The notes beneath the pieces were generated by a model, which worked only from the letters and a program-made list of their open reading frames with translations, had not been told where the DNA came from and searched no databases. From the NCBI GenBank assembly GCA_027066265.1, contig JAMOOB010000506.1:1-24714 (forward strand): a DNA stretch of 24,714 nucleotides, given 5' to 3'. This DNA is from Desulfurococcales archaeon (GTDB lineage Archaea; Thermoproteota; Thermoprotei_A; Sulfolobales; Ignisphaeraceae). A program made the translations under genes and the position numbers. Below, piece after piece: positions 14,039 to 19,787 of this stretch (the stretch's first letter is position 1; the number at the start of each line of letters is the position of its first letter).

Positions 14039-14075
14039 AGATATATGCGTTACATCTCTATATCCACAGCTGTGG
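14039..14075 (-). promoter_or_regulatory. Palindrome promoter of the 33-residue peptide
   Basis: Perfect CCACAGCTGTGG at 14064-14075 with TTCT on its upstream side, 17 bp from TATA box TATATATC-like sequence at 14039-14046. Confidence 0.85.
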
Positions 14076-14169
14076 AGAACGAAGAAGAACGTAGCTATCG
14101 TACGTATGAAACGTTGAGAAGCGCAACGATGTAAAAATGCATTGTTTTCGTGAACGAGGGATACAGAGC

Positions 14170-14580
14170 TTAGCTTGATGGTACGCACTGTAGGTGTGCC
14201 TGGTACACGTTCCCTGACTCTGTGTATACCTTGACTAGGTAGAACCCACCTGCGATGCATTGCGATACTTGCGCCTTTACAGTTCCATCTTTGCCGGGCT
14301 CGAGCTGTGTATCGCCGGTTGGCTTGTTATCGGTTCCCAGGCTAACGACCTCGATCTTCGATATCACCGCTGTAGCGCTACCATCGTTCTTCAGGTGGAG
14401 CACCACGGTACCGTTATCGTAGATCTTGCTATCTGGATAGATCTTGATCATCTCGACGCCACCGCTGATCGTTCCCCACACGTTCATGATCCACGATACC
14501 ACCGCTATCGAGATAGCTACAGCTACTGCCACTATTATCACGGTCGCTATGACCGGGGAGATACCCCTACCCAACTTCAT
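14170..14580 (-). CDS. Archaeal type IV pilin-like protein
   Basis: The N-terminus MKLGRGISPVIATVIIVAVAVAIS (given here by its parts: basic MKLGR, then GISPVIATVI, then a Val/Ala/Ile helix to about residue 30) is the class III signal and core helix of archaeal pilins and related surface proteins. A prepilin peptidase should cut after the Gly near residue 6, and the helix would then pack into a filament. The remaining 100 residues form a beta-rich head (GTVVLHLKNDGSATAVISKIEVVSLG) with two cysteines (near 112 and 131) that could form a disulfide. Start ATG 14580 has GGGTGAAGTG before it and a TATA box at 14620-14626. It may be an adhesion, conjugation or virion filament subunit; no pilus ATPase is in the window. 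Confidence 0.88.
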   Translation of the reverse strand: MKLGRGISPVIATVIIVAVAVAISIAVVSWIMNVWGTISGGVEMIKIYPDSKIYDNGTVVLHLKNDGSATAVISKIEVVSLGTDNKPTGDTQLEPGKDGTVKAQVSQCIAGGFYLVKVYTESGNVYQAHLQCVPSS

Positions 14581-14619
14581 TTCACTTCACCCAATAGATG
14601 CGTTGGTTAGAGCCTAGGG

Positions 14620-14690
14620 ATATATGCACGCAAGCACATACAACTTGCAAGAGGATAGAGAGTAAAGATGTGTCGTCTCCACAGCTGTGG
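14620..14690 (-). promoter_or_regulatory. Pilin promoter with distant palindrome
   Basis: TATA box in GCATATATCC (14620-14626) lies 40 bp before the pilin ATG. The perfect palindrome CCACAGCTGTGG at 14679-14690 lies about 52 bp further upstream, far longer than the usual 14-17 bp, so it may act differently or on the opposite strand. Confidence 0.6.
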
Positions 14691-14810
14691 ACATGAAAAA
14701 GCATTAACGATATGGAAATCGAAAATCGAGCTTGCTATCTTTGGGTAGAAATGGTGTAGTAAGGCAGAACTTTAGTACGGTACTTAATGCATGTAAGTGT
14801 GTGATCGTTT

Positions 14811-14841
14811 CTACAGCTGAATGGTTCGACGAGTTAATATC
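14811..14841 (+). promoter_or_regulatory. Plus-strand promoter with degenerate palindrome
   Basis: CTACAGCTGA (14811-14820) retains the palindrome core ACAGCTG. TATA box TTAATATC (14834-14841) follows and lies 36 bp before the ATG at 14877. Confidence 0.45.
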
Positions 14842-14876
14842 TCTCGATTGTGTAGGTGTGGAACGGTGGTGAAGGA

Positions 14877-15332
14877 ATGCCTATACCCACGAGTTTCGAG
14901 GAGTTCTGTAGGTATCTAGATGGTAGGGTAGAGGGCTCTGTCTGCGTCTTCGATGCTGGTAGCATGCCTGCGTGGGAACACGATGGTACGTGGGCGATAG
15001 GTTCGTACATCTACAGGACTGGTGATAGGGTGCATAGGTTCGTTATCGTTGGTAGGAACGGTAGGGATAGGCTAATCGTCGAGCCTACCGAGGATGGCTA
15101 TAGGATCGTGTACGAGATGAGATCTGGAGTGCTTAGGGCAGTTGCTGACAAGACCGTGACTAGGAAGCTCAGAGACCTCGTTCTCACAGCCAGCGTGAAG
15201 CGGGGTAGCAACGTGATTAGGTGCGAAGCAACCGTTAGAGGAACCCTAACCAGCGCTTTGCTGGAGGACGTCGTTGCGGAGTTCATAGATATGGTCAAGG
15301 AGCTGAAGGACGTCGTCGAAGAGGTGGCGTAA
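14877..15332 (+). CDS. Unknown 151-residue protein
   Basis: A strand-rich N-terminal two thirds (VCVFDAGSM, HRFVIVGRNGRDRLIVEP, YRIVYEMRSGV) and a helical end (LLEDVVAEFIDMVKELKDVVEEV) are seen; no family is recognised. The ATG at 14877 follows GGTGGTGAAGGA; a GTG at 14856 would run through this ribosome site. It is convergent with the next gene with only two bases between stop codons, so transcripts must overlap or end within coding sequence. Confidence 0.82.
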   Translation: MPIPTSFEEFCRYLDGRVEGSVCVFDAGSMPAWEHDGTWAIGSYIYRTGDRVHRFVIVGRNGRDRLIVEPTEDGYRIVYEMRSGVLRAVADKTVTRKLRDLVLTASVKRGSNVIRCEATVRGTLTSALLEDVVAEFIDMVKELKDVVEEVA

Positions 15333-15334
15333 CC

Positions 15335-15754
15335 CTACGCGCTGAATACCCTAGCCCTTTTTGTCTCTAGTCTTGCCAGGATCTTCAGTGGATCTGCGTC
15401 TCCCAGAACCCTCTCCACGATCTTCTTGGCTGCTTGCCGTGTTCTCTTCGTTATTCTCACGGGTATAGCCATCGAGGTATCGAGACCCAGCTCATCGAGC
15501 AACTCATAGATCCGGGGAAGCTCCTGTCTACAGCTAGCCCTAGCCTCCTCGAGCAAGTTTGCTAGCAGATTCATCGCGTACCGAGTCAGTATCGAGATCT
15601 CCCTCCCGATCTGAGCAACCATGGATCGAGACATCGAGGAACCGTAGCGATTCAGATGACGCACGAGTAGGATGCGAGCTACCCACACCCTCACCAACTC
15701 CTCGAACAAGGGAGCGATCTCGGGGCATGAGATCAGAGCTGATCTCGGATCCAT
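15335..15754 (-). CDS. Unknown 139-residue helical protein
   Basis: The protein is almost wholly helical (EIAPLFEELVRVWVARILLVRH, AQIGREISILTRYAMNLLANLLEEA) and ends basic (KRTRQAAKKIVERVLG). It could be a helical bundle or nucleic-acid binder; I do not recognise a family. The ATG at 15754 lies 31 bp after a TATA box in GCTTATAAGC (15785-15792). A palindrome site lies farther upstream at 15859-15870. Confidence 0.78.
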   Translation of the reverse strand: MDPRSALISCPEIAPLFEELVRVWVARILLVRHLNRYGSSMSRSMVAQIGREISILTRYAMNLLANLLEEARASCRQELPRIYELLDELGLDTSMAIPVRITKRTRQAAKKIVERVLGDADPLKILARLETKRARVFSA

Positions 15755-15784
15755 GATCTCCGAGCGTCGCTGATCGATAGGTAG

Positions 15785-15870
15785 CTTATAAGCTATCCGA
15801 GGAATTGATTGCCGAACCTATTAAATGCAGAAGAAACCGGTGAGCGGTGTCTCTAACCCCACAGCTGTGG
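15785..15870 (-). promoter_or_regulatory. Promoter region with distant palindrome
   Basis: Perfect CCACAGCTGTGG at 15859-15870 with TTCT on its upstream side. Two TATA candidates lie downstream on the minus strand: TTTAATAG (15818-15825) and CTTATAAG (15785-15792). A TATA-like TATATAC on the plus strand (15917-15923) has no convincing gene. Confidence 0.6.
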
Positions 15871-15995
15871 AGAAGAAAGAGGAGCAAACTAGGAAGAGGA
15901 ACGCAAGATCTCGAGGTATATACGCACCTCGTTGTAGCGATATCCAAGCGCCGTCCGTATCTTTGTGCAAAGATCCGCGTGTTCGTTGCATATCA

Positions 15996-16015
15996 GCGTT
16001 GCTAGGTGTAGCAAC
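15996..16015 (-). terminator. Hairpin after the transcription-factor operon
   Basis: CGTTGCTA and TAGCAACG form an 8-bp stem with a four-base loop, 12 bases after the stop codon of the ribbon-helix-helix gene. It may mark the end of the operon or protect its RNA. Confidence 0.4.
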
Positions 16016-16027
16016 GGAGGATGGTCG

Positions 16028-16192
16028 CTATCTATCGCGATCCCCATGCTCGCTACCCACCAGCTGTTTCCTGATGTACTCTTGCACCGCTCTTCTCACG
16101 AGTTCGGATCTCGATCTCGCTACTCCCCTCATTATCAGTACGTCTATTATCTCTACGAGCTTCTCCGGCATCTTGATGCACACGATCTTCAT
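16028..16192 (-). CDS. Ribbon-helix-helix (CopG/Arc-type) regulator
   Basis: The 54-residue product has the full ribbon-helix-helix layout: a strand KIVCIKMP (2-9) that would enter the major groove as a dimer, helix EKLVEIIDVLIMRG, a turn with SRSE, and helix LVRRAVQEYIRKQ, then a short charged tail. Such proteins are typical repressors of archaeal viruses and plasmids and bind palindromes. ATG 16192 lies 10 bp after the TFB stop codon with GGTGG before it, so it is the last gene of the transcription-factor operon. It is a prime candidate to bind the CCACAGCTGTGG sites. Confidence 0.88.
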   Translation of the reverse strand: MKIVCIKMPEKLVEIIDVLIMRGVARSRSELVRRAVQEYIRKQLVGSEHGDRDR

Positions 16193-16202
16193 GGTTCCAC
16201 CG

Positions 16203-17084
16203 CTAGAGGTGGATCTCTATCGTTAGGTTGTCGACGACGTCCCTGTATCTTCCCCGTATCGTTGCTTCGGTCGCTCCTATTGCTTCGGCTACAGCTTTCT
16301 GGTTCCTCTTCTCGTTCATGATTATCGCCGCTACGTAGATGATGGCGGCTGCTACGTTCTGCGGACACTTGCCGTCTAGGCTAACCTTTCTGCGAAGCCT
16401 GTCGAGGATCCGCAACGCTAGGTTCCTCGTCTCCATCGATAGACCGAGCCTGCTGGCTATGGCATCGATGAACTGCTCCACCGTCGCTGTACGCGGCTTG
16501 ATTCCTAGCTCCAGCACTATCCTCCTAACGAGCCTGTGAACGCGCTTGCGATCGCTGTCGCCAAGCTCGAGCTTCTCGAAGACTATCGGCGTCGGTATCG
16601 GTAGCCTATGCATCTTGATCGCCAGCACTATGCTCGCTACGGCGAGGGCTTCGCGCTTGGCGGATGGCGCGATCCCGGCGTCGAAGACCTTCCTGGCTAT
16701 CACGGCAGCCGTCTCCTTCACGGTCTCCGGCAACTCGAGGATCGCTACGTATCGATGGATCAGCTGTAGCAATCTAGCCAGGCTCCTTTCGTCCGGTTTC
16801 GCTCTCCTCACCGATCTCTGTAGATCCGCGAGCTTCCTTGCCAACGCTCGGTTCTTGGCTCGGTGCACGGCTACGATCGTGTAGAGCCCGTGGTCGTGTA
16901 CCGCGAACGTGATTGCTGAGTGGTGCGCTCTCCTCAACCACTCCGACGAATCGAAGTACCTGTACTCCGGCTGATGCACCACCACCGGATGGCAATCCAG
17001 TACTTCTCCCGTTCTCGGATCCACGATCTCTCCGGTGACCGGATCCACGACATACTCTAATCCTGGATCGAGAGCCTCGGTCAC
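16203..17084 (-). CDS. tfb: Divergent TFB (TFIIB-like) factor without zinc ribbon
   Basis: The 293-residue protein is a relative of archaeal transcription factor B, which joins TBP and RNA polymerase at promoters. The B-reader-like HDHGLYTIV (63-71) and two cyclin-like repeats (about 80-190 and 200-293) are present; the second ends in the clear TFB signature PQNVAAAIIYVAAIIMNEKR, QKAVAEAIGATEATIRGRY. The N-terminal zinc ribbon is absent: residues 13-31 are two copies of DPxTGEx2 with only one cysteine. Start is GTG 17084, after GGGGTGAG that overlaps the upstream stop. It lies between a zinc-finger gene and an RHH gene. Its role may be to redirect host polymerase or to block promoters. The family call is confident. 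Confidence 0.92.
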   Translation of the reverse strand: MTEALDPGLEYVVDPVTGEIVDPRTGEVLDCHPVVVHQPEYRYFDSSEWLRRAHHSAITFAVHDHGLYTIVAVHRAKNRALARKLADLQRSVRRAKPDERSLARLLQLIHRYVAILELPETVKETAAVIARKVFDAGIAPSAKREALAVASIVLAIKMHRLPIPTPIVFEKLELGDSDRKRVHRLVRRIVLELGIKPRTATVEQFIDAIASRLGLSMETRNLALRILDRLRRKVSLDGKCPQNVAAAIIYVAAIIMNEKRNQKAVAEAIGATEATIRGRYRDVVDNLTIEIHL

Positions 17085-17088
17085 GGTC

Positions 17089-17535
17089 TCACCCCGCGCG
17101 TTTGGCGTGTTTCGAGGAGACTTGCTCGATGATCGTGGATACGATTCTGTCGGTGTAGAGCTCTATCAACGGTCTGTGGTAGTACGCAACGTGTTTATCC
17201 GCTACGTATGCCGGCACCTTCTGGTTGCATATCTTGCACCGGTAGAGCTCGCCGTCGTTCGCCGGCACCATTACCGGCTCGAGCTCTAGAACCAGCGGTG
17301 CAACTCTGCGGATTATTGCGCGTGCGCGCGCTAGGTTGCCGTCGCACTTCTCCATGATTCTCTGCACGTATCCACGCACCTGGTGCTTGCCGATGCCGTA
17401 TCTCCCAGCGATGTCGGAGGGGCTAGCGTTGTTAACGAAGTAGTCGTACAGCGCCCTAACCACCTCCGTCCTAGCACCGAGTTGCTTCGTTACGAGGTAC
17501 TCCGTAACGGCTTCGAGAGCCGTCTTCGCAACCAC
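17089..17535 (-). CDS. HTH protein with C2H2-like zinc finger
   Basis: The 148-residue protein has a probable helix-turn-helix (ASPSDIAGRYGIGKHQVRGYVQRI, about 37-60) and a finger C100-x2-C103-x11-H115-x4-H120, the C2H2 pattern, close to the C-terminus. Both parts point to DNA binding and transcription control. The start is GTG 17535, three bases outside the upstream stop codon, with GAGGTGAAG before it, so it is coupled to the zinc-ribbon gene. TFB follows four bases after its stop. Similar HTH/finger proteins occur in crenarchaea and their viruses. Confidence 0.85.
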   Translation of the reverse strand: MVAKTALEAVTEYLVTKQLGARTEVVRALYDYFVNNASPSDIAGRYGIGKHQVRGYVQRIMEKCDGNLARARAIIRRVAPLVLELEPVMVPANDGELYRCKICNQKVPAYVADKHVAYYHRPLIELYTDRIVSTIIEQVSSKHAKRAG

Positions 17536-17536
17536 G

Positions 17537-17713
17537 TCACTTCACCTCGACCCTGATAGGCTTCCTAGAAAGAGGCTTTCCACAGCTAGGACATACACCG
17601 CCCAGCTTCGCGAGAAGCTCGCTCGGAGAAGGTATACCATAGTAGTCCTGACCAACGCGCGAGAAGGTGTAGAGCACGTATCCACATTTGGAGCAACGGT
17701 ACACCACAGGCAT
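17537..17713 (-). CDS. Small zinc-ribbon protein
   Basis: The 58-residue product has two zinc knuckles, CSKCG (C7, C10) and CPSCG (C41, C44), joined by a conserved-looking GQDYYGIPSPSELLAKLGG, and resembles a small zinc-ribbon family of crenarchaeal genomes. It is the first gene of the transcription-factor operon. The ATG at 17713 is chosen because longer versions run through a TATA box (TTTATATT, 17745-17752) and a palindrome site. Because the TFB of the same operon lacks a zinc ribbon, this protein might supply that function in trans; that is a hypothesis. Confidence 0.85.
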   Translation of the reverse strand: MPVVYRCSKCGYVLYTFSRVGQDYYGIPSPSELLAKLGGVCPSCGKPLSRKPIRVEVK

Positions 17714-17744
17714 AGTTCCACCACAGACCCGGAGCGCACTCACG

Positions 17745-17779
17745 AATATAAACCATTCGTATAGTTCCCACAGCTGTGG
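17745..17779 (-). promoter_or_regulatory. Palindrome promoter of the transcription-factor operon
   Basis: Perfect CCACAGCTGTGG at 17768-17779, 15 bp upstream of TATA box TTTATATT (17745-17752), itself 32 bp before the ATG. The site is in the spacer of a divergent pair, so it may also act on the gene at 17860. Confidence 0.88.
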
Positions 17780-17817
17780 ACACGACAACCAAACGAACAA
17801 ACACCACGAGCACCCCA

Positions 17818-17828
17818 CCACAAATACC
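17818..17828 (+). promoter_or_regulatory. Weak TATA box of the 17.9-kb gene
   Basis: ACAAATACC lies about 35 bp before the ATG at 17860, 40 bp from the shared palindrome. Confidence 0.4.
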
Positions 17829-17859
17829 CTCACCATCGAGGTAGGATCCGGGAGAAACC

Positions 17860-18084
17860 ATGATAGTGATCCTGAAGATAAGCGACGATTCCTGGATAAA
17901 GAAGGTCTTCGAGAAGCTAGCTAGGTACCAAGGCAAGAAGATAGACGATGCAGTAGCAAACTTCCTCGTCGAGGTAGTTATGGAGAAGTGCGTAAACGAC
18001 CCATACTTCAGAAACGACTTCTGTAACGAAATCACGAAGATAAGGGTAGAGATCAACACATTAGATCGACAAACATATCTATAG
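17860..18084 (+). CDS. Unknown 74-residue protein
   Basis: A strand IVILKIS opens the protein, followed by helices SWIKKVFEKLARYQG and KIDDAVANFLVEVVMEKC. The strand-helix-helix order is loosely like a ribbon-helix-helix protein, but the match is not good enough to name it. The ATG at 17860 has GGGAGAAACC before it, the same ribosome site style as the MoxR gene. It is divergent from the transcription-factor operon and convergent with the next gene. Confidence 0.75.
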   Translation: MIVILKISDDSWIKKVFEKLARYQGKKIDDAVANFLVEVVMEKCVNDPYFRNDFCNEITKIRVEINTLDRQTYL

Positions 18085-18167
18085 ACATATAACGAAATAA
18101 AATACAAGAAAAGAAATAGAAGAATGTAGAATAAATGAAAATCGAGCGAAAAAGAGAAGTAGAGAAA

Positions 18168-18446
18168 TCAGCGTTTGAATATTGCTACAACAAGCCTGTA
18201 CCTACTACCTCTTCTGTACGCAAGCAAGATTTTGTTAGTGATCCCGAAATCGATTTTGGCGCAATATACCGTATCATAGTATTTCCCAACTATGTTACAT
18301 TGAGATAGTAACATGACGAAAGTATTGGTATCGATATCATACTCGTCGATGATATCGATGGTTGTATGTGGCAAATATCTACGCGCAATTTCTACCAGTA
18401 TAGCTCCTGCTTCAGAAGATCTTTCGCCACGAATCGATATTACCAT
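18168..18446 (-). CDS. Unknown 92-residue protein
   Basis: An alpha/beta protein with segments MVISIRGE, AGAILVEIARRYLP, TIDIIDEYDID, VYCAKIDFG, ILLAYRRG and YRLVVAIFKR; no family is recognised. The ATG at 18446 has GGGGTGAG just before it. A very GC-rich hairpin (18460-18502) separates it from the upstream gene, so the hairpin will sit in its leader if both are transcribed together; longer starts would have to read through it. Confidence 0.7.
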   Translation of the reverse strand: MVISIRGERSSEAGAILVEIARRYLPHTTIDIIDEYDIDTNTFVMLLSQCNIVGKYYDTVYCAKIDFGITNKILLAYRRGSRYRLVVAIFKR

Positions 18447-18459
18447 GTGCGAACTCACC

Positions 18460-18502
18460 CCTCCCGCCCCACGGGGGTGTACCCCCTGTGGGGTCGGGGG
18501 CT
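18460..18502. repeat. Strong GC-rich hairpin
   Basis: CCCCAC (18467-18472) pairs with GTGGGG (18488-18493), extended inward by G and C runs to a loop near 18478-18482 and outward by CCC/GGG. The composition is unlike its A/T-rich surroundings. It may be a mobile-element end, a leader RNA structure or a terminator between the 18521 and 18168 genes. Confidence 0.55.
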
Positions 18503-18520
18503 GAAAAAGAATCAAAAGAG

Positions 18521-18733
18521 TTAGCGCAAAGACAGCTTGTTCCAGCAACGACCCCCTAGGCAACGACGTAGTACTCGTGTGATTGTGCGGGTTTCTATCG
18601 ATCCGTATTCCTCTTTTATACAGTACTGACACCAGTAACAATATCGCGGATCTCGAACGGGATAATGTAGTTCGTATATAATAGTATATCCGTCACTTGT
18701 AACATACTTCCTGTACTCTACCACGCAACCCAC
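18521..18733 (-). CDS. Unknown 70-residue cysteine-containing protein
   Basis: The N-terminal half is strand-like (VVEYRKYVTSDGYTIIYELHY), followed by CYWCQYC (C-x2-C-x2-C) and a later CLGGRC, which together could bind zinc or iron; the C-terminus is basic. No family is recognised. The start is GTG at 18733, near-leaderless 25 bp after the TATA box, or GTG three codons later with GGTGGG before it. It is controlled by the 41-bp cassette shared with the gene at 21002. Confidence 0.65.
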   Translation of the reverse strand: MGCVVEYRKYVTSDGYTIIYELHYPVRDPRYCYWCQYCIKEEYGSIETRTITRVLRRCLGGRCWNKLSLR

Positions 18734-18749
18734 CCGAGATATATTCTGT

Positions 18750-18790
18750 TTCCGGGGTATATAAACTTTTTCTAAGAAAGGGGTAGAAGA
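18750..18790 (-). promoter_or_regulatory. 41-bp promoter cassette, copy 1
   Basis: Forty of 41 bases match 21927-21967. Read on the minus strand it has a dyad TTTCTTAGAAA, then the TATA box GTTTATATACCCC, then CGGAA. It lies directly before the 18521-18733 gene. There is no CCACAGCTGTGG. Confidence 0.8.
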
Positions 18791-18823
18791 AAAGTGTTTG
18801 TTAGGAGTTGAATGTGGTGTGTT

Positions 18824-19048
18824 CTAGGTGATGTCTATCACGCCTATTTTCTTGAGTTCGTCGTGTATTTTCTTGAATTCGTTTCTGTGGAGTGTTGCTA
18901 TGCCGTACAGTGTTTCTAGCATCCATGTGAAGAGTTCGGTGGAGGATCTCGGTTCTCTACCGTGCAGCTCCTTGAATAGGTTCCTGAGTTGTTGCAGTAG
19001 GTACCTAGTCTTGTCGTTGAGACCCGACGAGAATACGTACTTGGTCAT
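18824..19048 (-). CDS. Unknown 74-residue helical protein
   Basis: A short strand (TKYVFSSGL) then helices (DKTRYLLQQLRNLFKELHG, SSTELFTWMLETLYGIA and NEFKKIHDELKKI). The order is compatible with a ribbon-helix-helix or small HTH protein but not conclusive. The ATG at 19048 is 25-30 bp after a TATA box (TTATACTA, about 19068-19077); a longer start would read through it. It begins 79 bp after the next upstream gene ends and has its own promoter. Confidence 0.7.
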   Translation of the reverse strand: MTKYVFSSGLNDKTRYLLQQLRNLFKELHGREPRSSTELFTWMLETLYGIATLHRNEFKKIHDELKKIGVIDIT

Positions 19049-19126
19049 TTTCTGCGCCCTGGCAAGAATAGTATAAGAAGCCTTAAAAAGATGTGGGTAG
19101 ATGAAAAGTCCTGTCAGCAACTATCC

Positions 19127-19621
19127 TCAGTACATGGATACCAGCTTCTCTAGCTCTTCCCTGGCGAGGACTACTGTGCGTTTCTCCCATTGTTGCTCTA
19201 TGTCTTCGGGACGCAGTATCGTTACCGAAATACTGTTGTCGTCGTATGCATCAACGCGTCTAACGATGACCAGCACAAGGTTCTGCTCCCTCATCTTCTT
19301 GATGAGCTCTTCGGGGACGACGATCTTGATGTGGTCGATCCATTCGGTGGGGTAGCTAACGTAGCGACGCTCGCTGAACACCAGCGGATAACCCTCGAGA
19401 CAGTGCTCCTCCAACCACTGTTCGCGTAGCTCCTTGCGCATCTTCTTCAGCTTCTCAGCATCCCTCGCAGACATCACGAAGATAGCGTAGCCCTCAAAGA
19501 CGTAGTGAACAGCGTAGTCCCTACCACGAGCCCTCAACTCCTTCACATACGCCACAGTCTCAACGTAGTTCTCGTCTATACTTGCGATAGGTATAGATAC
19601 CTGGAGGATACGCGAAGTCAT
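19127..19621 (-). CDS. Unknown 164-residue protein
   Basis: A central strand-rich part (YAVHYVFEGYAIFVMSARDAEKL, HIKIVVPEELIKK, LVLVIVRRVDA) with charged helices; no family is recognised. The ATG at 19621 has GGTGGG before it and a TATA box (CTTATATAC, 19658-19665) 37 bp upstream, so the longer frame, which contains that box and the palindrome at 19711-19722, is rejected. Confidence 0.78.
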   Translation of the reverse strand: MTSRILQVSIPIASIDENYVETVAYVKELRARGRDYAVHYVFEGYAIFVMSARDAEKLKKMRKELREQWLEEHCLEGYPLVFSERRYVSYPTEWIDHIKIVVPEELIKKMREQNLVLVIVRRVDAYDDNSISVTILRPEDIEQQWEKRTVVLAREELEKLVSMY

Positions 19622-19657
19622 GCGAACCCACCGCGAAGAAACTGCGAAACACAGACA

Positions 19658-19722
19658 GTATATAAGACCTCCACAAATAAAAGAGAAGAAAGAAGAGGGG
19701 AAGAACAAGCCCACAGCTGTGG
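19658..19722 (-). promoter_or_regulatory. Promoter with distant palindrome
   Basis: Perfect CCACAGCTGTGG at 19711-19722. TATA candidates lie at 19675-19683 (CTTTTATTT, 27 bp away) and 19658-19665 (CTTATATAC, 45 bp away); the latter better fits the ATG at 19621. Confidence 0.65.
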
Positions 19723-19787
19723 CTTAGAACCGGATAAAAGGGACAAAGCACTTATTTCATCGTAGCATGCTTGTAGTGTCAGAACTA

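Noticed and set aside
15825..16226. Plus-strand 133-codon frame across the palindrome and the ribbon-helix-helix gene
   Set aside because: It is the antisense of the ribbon-helix-helix gene, reads through a promoter site and is Ser/Thr/Cys-rich as shadow frames usually are.
17586..18107. Minus-strand 173-codon hydrophobic frame
   Set aside because: It runs antisense through the 17860 gene and through the palindrome and TATA box of the zinc-ribbon gene in another frame.
5845..19722. The palindromes as transcription terminators or insertion-sequence ends
   Set aside because: They lie upstream of starts next to TATA boxes, lack following T-runs, and the flanking sequences are not shared beyond a few bases.
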